NCBI GenBank assembly: GCA_947074225.1
Contig: CAMTOX010000089.1
Location: forward strand, 1-7,430
Length of the DNA stretch: 7,430 bases
DNA from: an uncultured bacterium
GTDB taxonomy: Bacteria > Bacteroidota > Bacteroidia > Bacteroidales > Paludibacteraceae
Direction of reading: 5' to 3'
The notes beneath the pieces are model-generated. The model was not told the DNA's origin and made no database searches. It saw nothing but the letters and a program-made list of their open reading frames with translations. Positions 1 through 6,505 of the stretch are shown here, piece by piece; positions within the stretch are counted from its first letter, which is position 1, and each line of letters starts with the position of its first letter. A program made the translations under genes and the position numbers.

Positions 1-50
1 TACGAGATTTCTGAATGTGACTGTAGTTAAGACGTGTGCTCTTCCGATCT
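1..50. other. Illumina TruSeq i7-side adapter (artefact)
   Basis: This is not genomic DNA. Bases 1-8 (TACGAGAT) match the inner end of the P7 primer, 9-16 (TTCTGAAT) are an i7 index in primer orientation (its complement ATTCAGAA matches TruSeq HT D705 as I remember it), and 17-50 match the TruSeq read-2 adapter ending GCTCTTCCGATCT. There are two mismatches to the standard adapter: T instead of G at 24 and A instead of C at 29. Genomic sequence starts at 51. A GTG at 17 inside the adapter opens a frame into the first gene and creates a false N-terminus (MTVVKTCALPI). Confidence 0.97.
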
Positions 51-442
51 TATTAGGAAGTGTTGGACTCTCTGCCCAAGTCTCTCCAGAAACATTAGCA
101 AAGCGTGAGAAGCGCAAGAATCTTACTGTTCGAGAATGGAATACCGACTCTAAAGGAAAGTCGAAATGGTTAGACCATCTCACCGTCTACGATGATCAGG
201 GTCGCAAGATTGAAGAGATAGAGTATAATACCTATGGTCAAGTAGAACGTGTTACGATAACCTATAATGCTAATGGTCAAGTTGACGCAGAAGTGGTATA
301 TAACGATCGTAATAAAGTGGTACGCATACGTAAGTACGACTACAACACCAATGGCACCAAGAAGACACAGTACAATTATATGCCAAATGGTAAGCTCTAT
401 TCTGTAAAAGTATTTGAATACACCTTTAGCGATGCCCAATAG
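51..442 (+). CDS. Secreted YD-like repeat protein, 5'-partial
   Basis: The 5' end is missing; the first complete genomic codon is at 53 and 129 residues remain. The visible start, LLGSVGLSAQ, looks like the end of a Sec signal peptide with the Ala-Gln cleavage context common in Bacteroidota, so the mature protein probably begins near VSPETLAKREK and acts outside the inner membrane. From about base 188 the protein consists of roughly six degenerate units of 12-14 residues, each opening with Tyr plus a turn such as YDDQGRK, YNTYGQV, YNANGQV, YNDRNKV, YNTNGTK and YMPNGKL. The pattern resembles YD/RHS or YwqK-like beta-hairpin repeats, but the protein is far too short to be an RHS toxin. Its stop overlaps the start of the VTC-domain gene, which suggests translational coupling and a shared role. 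I know no function for it. Upstream bases belong to the adapter and must not be translated. Confidence 0.8.
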
Positions 443-1214
443 TCCAGAATTGCATAGTCGGATGCTCTCTTTATGCCAAAGTTTTCAAACTATTACGCTA
501 AACGAGATGAAGTCTATACAGCTAATGAACCGTATAGACACAAAATTCATAGCCACTCGTGAACAACTCAATGATATTTTAGAGTTAGCTCAGTCGAGTT
601 ATCGAATACAAGTAGTTAACGAAGAGCGTATTTCAAGCTACGACACCCTCTATTTTGACACCGAAGATTACGATATGTATATTCAACATCATAATCGTCG
701 ACTCAAACGTCAGAAGATACGTACCCGCAGTTATGTACAGTCGGCCATTACATTCTTAGAGATAAAGAATAAGAATAATAAGGGTCGCACCAATAAGGTA
801 AGAGTGCCGATAGGTAGTGACGAGTTCCATGAATTTGGCAACAACAACAAAGCCATGGAGCTAATGAAAAGTTATAGTCTCTACAATAAAAATGAGATAA
901 TGCCTCGTTTGCGCACTCAATTTAACAGGATTACATTGGTAAACATAGGCATGACAGAGCGTTTAACCATAGATATGGATTTAGCTTTTCATAATATGGA
1001 GAATGGTGTGGTGGTAAGTAAACCCAATCTTGTAATTATAGAACTGAAACAAGATGGTCAAGTAGCCTCTCCCATGCGTACTATATTGGCACGATTACGT
1101 ATCAAACAATTTAAAATTAGTAAATATTGTATTGGAACCGTCTTTACAAACGAAAGCGTGAAGCGAAATAGATTTAAAACAAAGATGGCAAAGATTCAGA
1201 AACTTTGTCAATAG
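432..1214 (+). CDS. VTC-domain (polyphosphate polymerase-like) protein
   Basis: A 260-residue protein of the VTC/CYTH triphosphate-tunnel superfamily; in yeast the Vtc4 member makes polyphosphate from ATP. Numbered from the ATG at 432, visible hallmarks are RIDTKF (34-39), a basic run RLKRQKIRTRSY (90-101), LEIK (E110, K112), PRLRTQFNR (R159, R161), TIDMD (D181, D183), IIELK (E204, K206) and FKISKY near 227-232. These are the alternating basic and acidic residues expected to line the tunnel for triphosphate and metal. There is no SPX domain and no membrane segment, unlike eukaryotic VTC proteins, so it should be cytosolic and rely on a membrane partner, plausibly the DUF4956 protein 35 bases downstream. 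The ATG at 432 overlaps the upstream stop by 11 bases; a TTG at 414 and an ATG at 462 are alternative starts. The family is secure; polyphosphate synthesis by this protein is inferred. Confidence 0.9.
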   Translation: MPNSPELHSRMLSLCQSFQTITLNEMKSIQLMNRIDTKFIATREQLNDILELAQSSYRIQVVNEERISSYDTLYFDTEDYDMYIQHHNRRLKRQKIRTRSYVQSAITFLEIKNKNNKGRTNKVRVPIGSDEFHEFGNNNKAMELMKSYSLYNKNEIMPRLRTQFNRITLVNIGMTERLTIDMDLAFHNMENGVVVSKPNLVIIELKQDGQVASPMRTILARLRIKQFKISKYCIGTVFTNESVKRNRFKTKMAKIQKLCQ

Positions 1215-1249
1215 ATAAAACATTTAACCCCTTATCACACTAAACAATT

Positions 1250-2014
1250 ATGGAGATAACACTTTCCGATAGTCTATCGACTTTGATACCTCAGGTAACC
1301 GAATTTTTGGAGATGGATACTACCATTGGCCATCAATATGGTGGCATGCAGTACTCTGGCCCAACATTTTTGGGTGTTCCCGTTTTTGAGTCTACAAGCC
1401 TATTGAATCTGCTGTTGCGATTTGTTTTCAATGTATTTATATGTTGGATAATAGTACAATGCTTCTATTATAAGAAGAGCAAACGACGCGATTACTACGT
1501 CACCTTCATGCTTTTCAGTAGCACCATGTTCTTAATGATTTTCTTGATGGAGAATTTGAGCATGCAAATAGGTTTCACCTTAGGACTGTTTGCCATCTTT
1601 GGCATGATACGTTATCGAACAGAGACGGTGCCTATTCGTGAAATGACTTATCTATTCTTGATTATTGGTGTTTCGGTAATTAATGCTCTCTCAATGGCAG
1701 TATCGTATGCTGAACTATTGGTTACAAATGGCCTATTGTTAGGTATTACATGGATATTAGAGAGCCAGAAATTCTTGAAACATACAAGTACTAAGGTGAT
1801 TCTCTATGACAAAATAGAATTGATAAAGCCCGAGAAACATGAAGAGTTATTAGCCGATTTGAAAGAACGTACAGGTATTAACATTGAAAAATATGAAGTA
1901 GGTCATATAGATTTTTTACGCGATGTGGCCTATATCAAGGTATTCTATCAATTGGGAAAACATGAAAGCAATAGTATAGACAGTTTTACTAAGCTAAATC
2001 AATTTATAAACTAA
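1250..2014 (+). CDS. DUF4956 inner-membrane protein
   Basis: A 254-residue protein matching the DUF4956 family. Hydrophobic segments lie at about 51-73, 83-101, 104-120, 131-152 and 157-170. The family signature is visible between segments 3 and 4 as GLFAIFGMIRYRTETVPIRE (112-131) leading into MTYLF. The conserved Arg/Glu-rich loop there probably sits at a membrane face and does the work of the protein. After the last helix, residues 181-240 form a soluble beta-alpha-beta stretch (VILYDKIELI, then helix KPEKHEELLADLKERTG, then YIKVFYQL), probably a small cytosolic ferredoxin-like domain. DUF4956 genes are commonly found beside VTC-domain genes, as here. I infer that it serves as the membrane anchor or channel for the polymerase; no biochemical function is known to me. 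The next gene follows after 13 bases, consistent with an operon. Confidence 0.92.
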   Translation: MEITLSDSLSTLIPQVTEFLEMDTTIGHQYGGMQYSGPTFLGVPVFESTSLLNLLLRFVFNVFICWIIVQCFYYKKSKRRDYYVTFMLFSSTMFLMIFLMENLSMQIGFTLGLFAIFGMIRYRTETVPIREMTYLFLIIGVSVINALSMAVSYAELLVTNGLLLGITWILESQKFLKHTSTKVILYDKIELIKPEKHEELLADLKERTGINIEKYEVGHIDFLRDVAYIKVFYQLGKHESNSIDSFTKLNQFIN

Positions 2015-2027
2015 TAATAGCTTATTT

Positions 2028-2828
2028 ATGTTTGCTAAACAATATTTGTTACTACTTACGTTATTTCTACTTGCTGTTAGTGCTAAAGGTCAGGACATTA
2101 TTCATTACGACCAAGTAACCTCTAACGACTTGAGAGTACGTGCCGGTTTTGAGATAAAGAAAGAGTTGCCGCGTAATATTGAGTTAGAGTGGAGTGAGGA
2201 GTTACGTATGAAAGATTATGTCACTACGGTAGACCGCATAAACTCATCGCTGTCTATAAATTATAATGGCTTAAATCATTTCAAATTTGGTGCTGGCTAT
2301 ACCTTTATTGCCATGTGGCATAATGGTAAGAAGAGCACAGACTACGAAAAATATTGGGATCTTCGTCACCGCATCCATGCCGATGTTACCGGAAATATAA
2401 AATACAAGCGCTGGAAATTCTCACTTAGAGAGCGTTTTTTGGCCACTTTTCGAACAGACGATCCAGATTTATTAGAAAAAGCTAATCCAAAATTGTTATT
2501 ACGTTCTAAAGTTACAGCAGAATATTCTATCTTTGGCAAACCTTTAAAACCTTATCTCTCGTTTGAAGTGTCGAACACTCTAAATGCACCCTCCTATGCA
2601 CAAGGAAATTACATTGATGCTTTACGTCCTGAGATTGGTTTAAAGTGGCGCTTGACTCGTCGCGATGCATTGCAGTTTTACTATCGCTTTGACGTAGATT
2701 TTAATCGTGACATTGATATTGATTATAAAAAAGATAAGGTCACTATTAAAGCCGTTGAAATTACTCCACAGCGTAACTTCAAAAATGTTATCGGAGTAAT
2801 CTATACTTTTGATTGGCGCAAAAATTAG
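2028..2828 (+). CDS. DUF2490-like outer-membrane beta-barrel protein
   Basis: A 266-residue exported protein. Residues 1-22 form a signal peptide (hydrophobic LLLLTLFLLAVSA, cleavage near KGQ-D). The rest consists of alternating amphipathic strands with frequent aromatic residues: LRVRAGFEIKKEL, IELEWSEELRMKDY, SSLSINYNGL, FKFGAGYTFI, WKFSLRERFLATF, ALQFYYRFDVDF, and a closing strand VIGVIYTFDW. The pattern and the WSEELRMKD and LRHRIHAD stretches fit DUF2490, a family of predicted small outer-membrane barrels. It follows the DUF4956 gene by 13 bases and is probably the last gene of the operon, giving the set a cytosolic, an inner-membrane and an outer-membrane component. What it might transport or bind is unknown. 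The barrel topology is inferred from strand pattern; assignment to DUF2490 rather than another barrel family is likely but not certain. Confidence 0.78.
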   Translation: MFAKQYLLLLTLFLLAVSAKGQDIIHYDQVTSNDLRVRAGFEIKKELPRNIELEWSEELRMKDYVTTVDRINSSLSINYNGLNHFKFGAGYTFIAMWHNGKKSTDYEKYWDLRHRIHADVTGNIKYKRWKFSLRERFLATFRTDDPDLLEKANPKLLLRSKVTAEYSIFGKPLKPYLSFEVSNTLNAPSYAQGNYIDALRPEIGLKWRLTRRDALQFYYRFDVDFNRDIDIDYKKDKVTIKAVEITPQRNFKNVIGVIYTFDWRKN

Positions 2829-2915
2829 CAAAACAATATAATTGCACAAACCTATACTAAGTATCTTGTGTATAATACTTGAATTTATATCTATTAAATT
2901 AATACCCTTAAGACT

Positions 2916-3536
2916 ATGAAAATTAAACTTCTATTTTTAGCATTGGCACTGCCTATGTTTATGATGGCTCAGGATATTATCCTTCCCCAGCCCGACATGA
3001 ATATGAAAACCACTCTTGGCGAGGCACTGCAGAAACGTAAAAGTACCCGTTCATACACACAGCAAGAGTTAGATTTACAACAGATTTCCAATGTGCTTTG
3101 GGCTGCTTGGGGATATAATCGTGAAGATAAACGCACTGCACCCTCTTCACAAAACAAGCAAGAGTTAGATCTTTATGTAGTTTTAAAGAGTGGCATTTAT
3201 GGCTACGACGCTAAAAATAATCGTTTAGTATTGATTAATAAAGGCGATTATATGAGCGCTACCGGTAAACAAGATTTTGCTGCTACAGCTCCACTTAATA
3301 TTGTCATAGTAGCCGATAAGAACCGTATGGCTCCGGCAGATGACAACCGCCAACTAGCAACAGCATCTATAAATGCTGGTTATATTTCAGAAAACATCTA
3401 CCTCTATTGTGCAGCTACCGGATTAGGTACCGTAGCAAGAGGCTCTTTTGACGCTAAAGTTTTAACTACACTTTTATCGTTGAAAGATAATCAGATGATT
3501 ATTTTATGTCAGACTGTTGGATACCCAAAATTCTAA
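2916..3536 (+). CDS. Exported nitroreductase / SagB-type flavoprotein
   Basis: A 206-residue protein of the nitroreductase superfamily, flavoenzymes that normally bind FMN and work as dimers. Residues 1-19 are a signal peptide (MKIKLLFLALALPMFMMAQ) with the typical AQ-D cleavage site, so the enzyme should act in the periplasm. FMN-binding landmarks are present: QKRKSTRSY (39-47, the basic pair and Arg that grip the phosphate), APSSQNKQ (75-82), the helix NAGYISENIYLYCAATGLG (153-171) and TVARGSF (172-178). It ends with QTVGYPKF, a usual family terminus. Length and the compact core fit the small SagB/ThcOx-like branch often seen in Bacteroidota. The natural substrate is unknown. It lies 87 bases after the DUF2490 gene, so it may be read through from that operon or have its own promoter. 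The perfect hairpin after its stop marks the end of the transcript. Confidence 0.87.
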   Translation: MKIKLLFLALALPMFMMAQDIILPQPDMNMKTTLGEALQKRKSTRSYTQQELDLQQISNVLWAAWGYNREDKRTAPSSQNKQELDLYVVLKSGIYGYDAKNNRLVLINKGDYMSATGKQDFAATAPLNIVIVADKNRMAPADDNRQLATASINAGYISENIYLYCAATGLGTVARGSFDAKVLTTLLSLKDNQMIILCQTVGYPKF

Positions 3537-3551
3537 TTACCTATTAGAATT

Positions 3552-3588
3552 AAAAAAGGCTTGTATTATTTCAATACAAGCCTTTTTT
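3552..3588. terminator. Perfect 16-bp intrinsic terminator, probably bidirectional
   Basis: The arm AAAAAAGGCTTGTATT (3552-3567) is the exact reverse complement of AATACAAGCCTTTTTT (3573-3588), separated by a 5-base loop ATTTC. On the plus strand it begins 16 bases after the nitroreductase stop and ends in six T residues. Because the left arm starts with six A residues, the minus strand also gives a hairpin followed by T residues, so it can end transcripts from both convergent operons, although the minus-strand gene stops about 200 bases away. Confidence 0.93.
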
Positions 3589-3617
3589 GTTGTCTATTTT
3601 AGAAGATTACGTTGGAA

Positions 3618-3644
3618 CACCTAGAATTACTAGACTTCTAGGTG
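3618..3644. repeat. 9-bp inverted repeat (hairpin) in convergent gap
   Basis: CACCTAGAA (3618-3626) and TTCTAGGTG (3636-3644) are exact reverse complements around a 9-base spacer. No T run follows on either strand, so it is not a normal intrinsic terminator. It may be part of the 3' untranslated region of the minus-strand EEP gene, a protein-binding site, or chance. Confidence 0.5.
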
Positions 3645-3648
3645 GTTA

Positions 3649-3766
3649 TAATAACGCATTGCTCTCTTATACTATTGCTTAAGCAGATGGATATGTTTTT
3701 CTGTTTTTAATGTTCTATTATAGTAGTAAGAGAATATAATAAGAGTGGATTATTAATGCGTTAATA
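3649..3766. repeat. Nested imperfect inverted repeats, ~115 bases
   Basis: Two pairs of arms are nested around a common centre. The inner arms TCTCTTATACTAT (3663-3675) and ATAGTAGTAAGAGA (3720-3733) pair over 13 bp with one bulged G at 3726. The outer arms TAACGCATT (3652-3660) and AATGCGTTA (3755-3763) pair over 9 bp, with two further pairs beyond one mismatch. The inner loop opens with a perfect 10-bp palindrome TGCTTAAGCA (3676-3685). No reading frame of note covers it. It could fold in the 3' untranslated RNA of the minus-strand operon, be a small RNA, or be the remains of a small mobile element. I did not compute folding energies. Confidence 0.5.
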
Positions 3767-3785
3767 AATACACTTCACATATAGT

Positions 3786-4832
3786 TTAGTCACTGTTTGG
3801 AATGAATTGAATATCCATATAAATAGGCAAATGATCGCTATATCCTCCTTGATATTTTCTTCCCCAGTAAGTGCTATAAGGTCTTACTCCCATATTCTTT
3901 TTATCGGGAGTAAGTAACCACTCAGGTGCAAATATAGTCACACTATTGGGTTTATATTGCCAACCATTACTTTTTAAAAGTGCACCACTTACTATAAATT
4001 GATCTAACATCCCCCACTGTCCAGCATACTTATAACTTCCTAAATCCTGTCTCCAATGTAGGCTATCGGATAAATTATATAGAGATGCATTATCGATAGT
4101 TACTTTAGAGCTATATGGTTTAGCCATTAATAGTTCTCTTAATGATCTATTAGATGGGTAATCATTAAAATCGCCCATAATAAGTATCTTAGCTTCCTTT
4201 CCATGCTTTATATAAATGCTATCTACACTATTCCTAAGACATGTAGCAGCGTAATGTCTATTCTTCTCACTTTGCATCTCTCCCCCCCTTCTTGAGGGAA
4301 AGTGACAAATATAAAGATGTAAGGTATCTGAAGGTAGTATAATGGCGCTAACATAGAGAATATCGCGACTATAACTTCCTGGATTCGTTTGTAGTTCTAT
4401 AGGTATAGTATGCGTATTGAGTGGTAAAAATCGTGTTGAGTCGTAAAGTAAAGCAACATCTAAACCTCTATTGTAGGGCGATTCAAAATGTATGAGAGAA
4501 TAGTTCATATTTTTGAGCGGTGAGTAGTAAACAAGATGCTCTAATACCTTTCTATTCTCTACTTCGCAAAGTCCTACAAGCATAGGTTTATGCCATTGGC
4601 CAACATTGGCAATGACTTGCCCCACTTTAAACAGTTTATCGCGATACCTACCATAATGCCAATGGCGAAGTCCATCGGGCGTAAATTCAGAATCGTCGAT
4701 AGTGCTATCGGGATAGGCATCGAAGAAGTTCTCTGTATTATAAAATAAAACCCGTCCCACAATAGCGTGTACCATTGTGCCAGACGAGCATAAGCAAAGG
4801 ATGAGTAGTATGTATTTGCAGTTGCGTAACAT
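3786..4832 (-). CDS. Exported endonuclease/exonuclease/phosphatase family protein
   Basis: Starting from the ATG at 4832 (348 residues), this is an EEP (DNase I-like) metal-dependent phosphodiesterase. A TTG two codons upstream (4838) is a possible longer start; residue numbers here use that longer form. A signal peptide runs to about residue 25 (hydrophobic YILLILCLC, ending MVHA), so the enzyme is exported. All core motifs are present: FYNTENFFD (N34, E36, N37), LCEVEN with metal-binding E92, RGLDVALLYD (124-133), CHFPSRRGG with H179 and R183, GDFNDYP (D223, N225), and the closing SDHLPI with D335 and catalytic-type H336. Substrate could be DNA, RNA, a sugar phosphate or a lipid; motifs do not settle it. 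It follows the beta-helix lipoprotein gene by about 40 bases and is probably cotranscribed with it, suggesting a shared envelope role. Confidence 0.92.
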   Translation of the reverse strand: MLRNCKYILLILCLCSSGTMVHAIVGRVLFYNTENFFDAYPDSTIDDSEFTPDGLRHWHYGRYRDKLFKVGQVIANVGQWHKPMLVGLCEVENRKVLEHLVYYSPLKNMNYSLIHFESPYNRGLDVALLYDSTRFLPLNTHTIPIELQTNPGSYSRDILYVSAIILPSDTLHLYICHFPSRRGGEMQSEKNRHYAATCLRNSVDSIYIKHGKEAKILIMGDFNDYPSNRSLRELLMAKPYSSKVTIDNASLYNLSDSLHWRQDLGSYKYAGQWGMLDQFIVSGALLKSNGWQYKPNSVTIFAPEWLLTPDKKNMGVRPYSTYWGRKYQGGYSDHLPIYMDIQFIPNSD

Positions 4833-4872
4833 AACCAAAAATGTTTATAGTGCAACGCAGAAACTTGATTAA

Positions 4873-6339
4873 TTAATATTCATAAGCCCCCATATCTGGA
4901 TTACCATCGGCTAAACGGTTATTCCCATCATAATCTATAGGAAACATCTGAGCCACAGTATAATTCGCAGTGTTCCTGGCGGGCGAATTGTCTATTAATT
5001 TAAAATTATAATAGCCATTCTCTTTTGAGTATCGTGTATTTACAAAGACTGTGTCTGCTCCATTAGAATTTGAGGCATTAGACCATAATATTTGATTAAA
5101 ATAGGGGTATTTACTCTCTTTTGACTTAATCAAACAGTGGCTAAATAATACATTAAATTGAGTATTATTAATAGTATCCGATTGCAATAATAATTCATCA
5201 AATAATGAACCATAGATGATTGAATTTTCAAAAACAGCGCGTTCAATAGGAAAGCTCATAAGGTATCCTTGTTGGCTAACATAGTTTGCTATCACTACAG
5301 CTGCCGAAGAACGACTACCCCACATATAATAGTTTGCTATTGTGGAGTGTGTAACCTGAGCGGTTCCCCCTAATAAAAGAAGACAACTCTCGGCACAGTT
5401 TGATATTTCGCTATTGAAAATACGTAAATTTCCATTTTGAGAATAGATACCATACCTTCCTGAAGAGTGAATTTGTGAACTTTCTAAGGTTAGTGTCGGC
5501 TTATTACGATTCGCTCCAATGAGTAGAATTCCTAAATCAGAACCTCGAATAATGGTATGTTTTAATAGGTGATTTCCATTATAGTTTTGAAGGTAAATAT
5601 TACCCCATTGAGAAGGGAGAAAGTCGTATGGAGTTTGTAAAACATCGGGCATAGCATCGAAACGGTCTCCTCTCAATACCACCGGCTGCTCATGCGTACC
5701 AATAGCTTTGAGATGTCCATCGACAATTAAGTGAGCTCCAGAATGAAAATAGAGCGTAGTTCCTGCTTGTAGTGTTAGAGTGACTCCTTCAGGTACGTGT
5801 AAATATCCAAACACTAGAAATGGTTTATTACCACTGAGAATTGTATCGCGCCTCAAAGAGTGGCTATTAAAAATGTAGGCATCCTGACTGTAAGCACGTA
5901 GTTGTACCTCTTGATTAATACCATTGGTTATAAACTCCATCTTTTCAGATACAGTGACAGGCATATTCTCAGAGCTTTCATGTGCCGTAAGTTCCACAAA
6001 CACATAAAGACTATCATTACTGCGAATAATAATATCGGTGAGGACACTACCCTCTCCTGGTATACGTCCATCAGCATTGAATCGGAAATAGCTATCTGAG
6101 CCTTTGCTTAGGCGAATCATATCAATATTTAGCGCCTTATCGTTTTTATTATAGACTTTAAATATTGCAGTACGCGACGGTATAGTAGAGAATAGAGTAT
6201 CGAATGAAAGTGTATCGACCGAGAAGGATAGCTTTGCAGAAGGATCTGTAGTAAAGGTTTCGTCCACACAACTAGTTAAACTTGAGAAAAGAACTCCCAA
6301 GCCAAACAAAAAGATAATAATGTGGCGTTTAACCTTCAT
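4873..6339 (-). CDS. Beta-helix lipoprotein with Q-type C-terminal anchor motif
   Basis: A 488-residue exported protein. The N-terminus has a basic start, a hydrophobic core and the lipobox LTSC (21-24), so Cys24 should be lipidated and the protein membrane- or surface-anchored. Residues about 36-155 look like an Ig-like region (LSFDTLFSTIPSRTAIFKVYN, then a second strand set around EKMEFITNG). From about 176 to 400, repeated short strands (GVTLTLQAGTTLYFHSG, HLIVDGHLKAIG, PTLTLESSQI, GNLRIFNSEISN, TAQVTHSTIANYY, RAVFENSIIYG) form a right-handed parallel beta-helix, a fold used for polysaccharide binding or cleavage. The terminus DYDGNNRLADGNPDMGAYEY matches the choice-of-anchor-Q signature. 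No catalytic set of a known lyase or hydrolase is evident, so binding is as likely as catalysis. It is followed by the exported EEP gene. No clear TAnnTTTG promoter was found in the 166-base upstream gap. Confidence 0.87.
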   Translation of the reverse strand: MKVKRHIIIFLFGLGVLFSSLTSCVDETFTTDPSAKLSFSVDTLSFDTLFSTIPSRTAIFKVYNKNDKALNIDMIRLSKGSDSYFRFNADGRIPGEGSVLTDIIIRSNDSLYVFVELTAHESSENMPVTVSEKMEFITNGINQEVQLRAYSQDAYIFNSHSLRRDTILSGNKPFLVFGYLHVPEGVTLTLQAGTTLYFHSGAHLIVDGHLKAIGTHEQPVVLRGDRFDAMPDVLQTPYDFLPSQWGNIYLQNYNGNHLLKHTIIRGSDLGILLIGANRNKPTLTLESSQIHSSGRYGIYSQNGNLRIFNSEISNCAESCLLLLGGTAQVTHSTIANYYMWGSRSSAAVVIANYVSQQGYLMSFPIERAVFENSIIYGSLFDELLLQSDTINNTQFNVLFSHCLIKSKESKYPYFNQILWSNASNSNGADTVFVNTRYSKENGYYNFKLIDNSPARNTANYTVAQMFPIDYDGNNRLADGNPDMGAYEY

Positions 6340-6505
6340 AACAACAGAATAATTTATGATATAACGATTTATATGCGGGTTTAGTGTCTTATAACTGTTT
6401 TAAAAGCATAAAGAGAGCTAATGCTCATTTCATAACAGTAGAGTCTTATACCTATTCAACAGAGTATCTATATATCTAAGTGAGGATTAAGAGCTACTAA
6501 TAACT

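Noticed and set aside
170..439. Minus-strand open frame of 89 codons opposite the repeat protein
   Set aside because: Lies wholly opposite a gene with clear repeat structure; its hydrophobic translation is a by-product of Tyr/Asn-rich codons on the other strand.
51..442. RHS/polymorphic toxin interpretation of the YD-like repeats
   Set aside because: Too short, no RHS core or toxin tip, and it ends within repeat units immediately before a coupled enzyme gene.
2640..2849. 69-codon minus-strand frame at the end of the DUF2490-like gene
   Set aside because: Shadow frame covering conserved barrel strands, with no recognisable domain.
2871..2876. TATAAT box before the nitroreductase gene
   Set aside because: A perfect sigma-70 type hexamer, but the region is AT-rich, no matching upstream box lies at proper spacing, and Bacteroidota normally use TAnnTTTG promoters.
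4574..4855. 93-codon minus-strand frame overlapping the EEP gene start
   Set aside because: Out of frame with an EEP protein whose motifs are complete; no family resemblance of its own.
6395..6445. Short inverted matches (ACTGTT/AACAGT and GAGC/GCTC) upstream of the beta-helix gene
   Set aside because: Six and four bp arms in an AT-rich gap are expected by chance.
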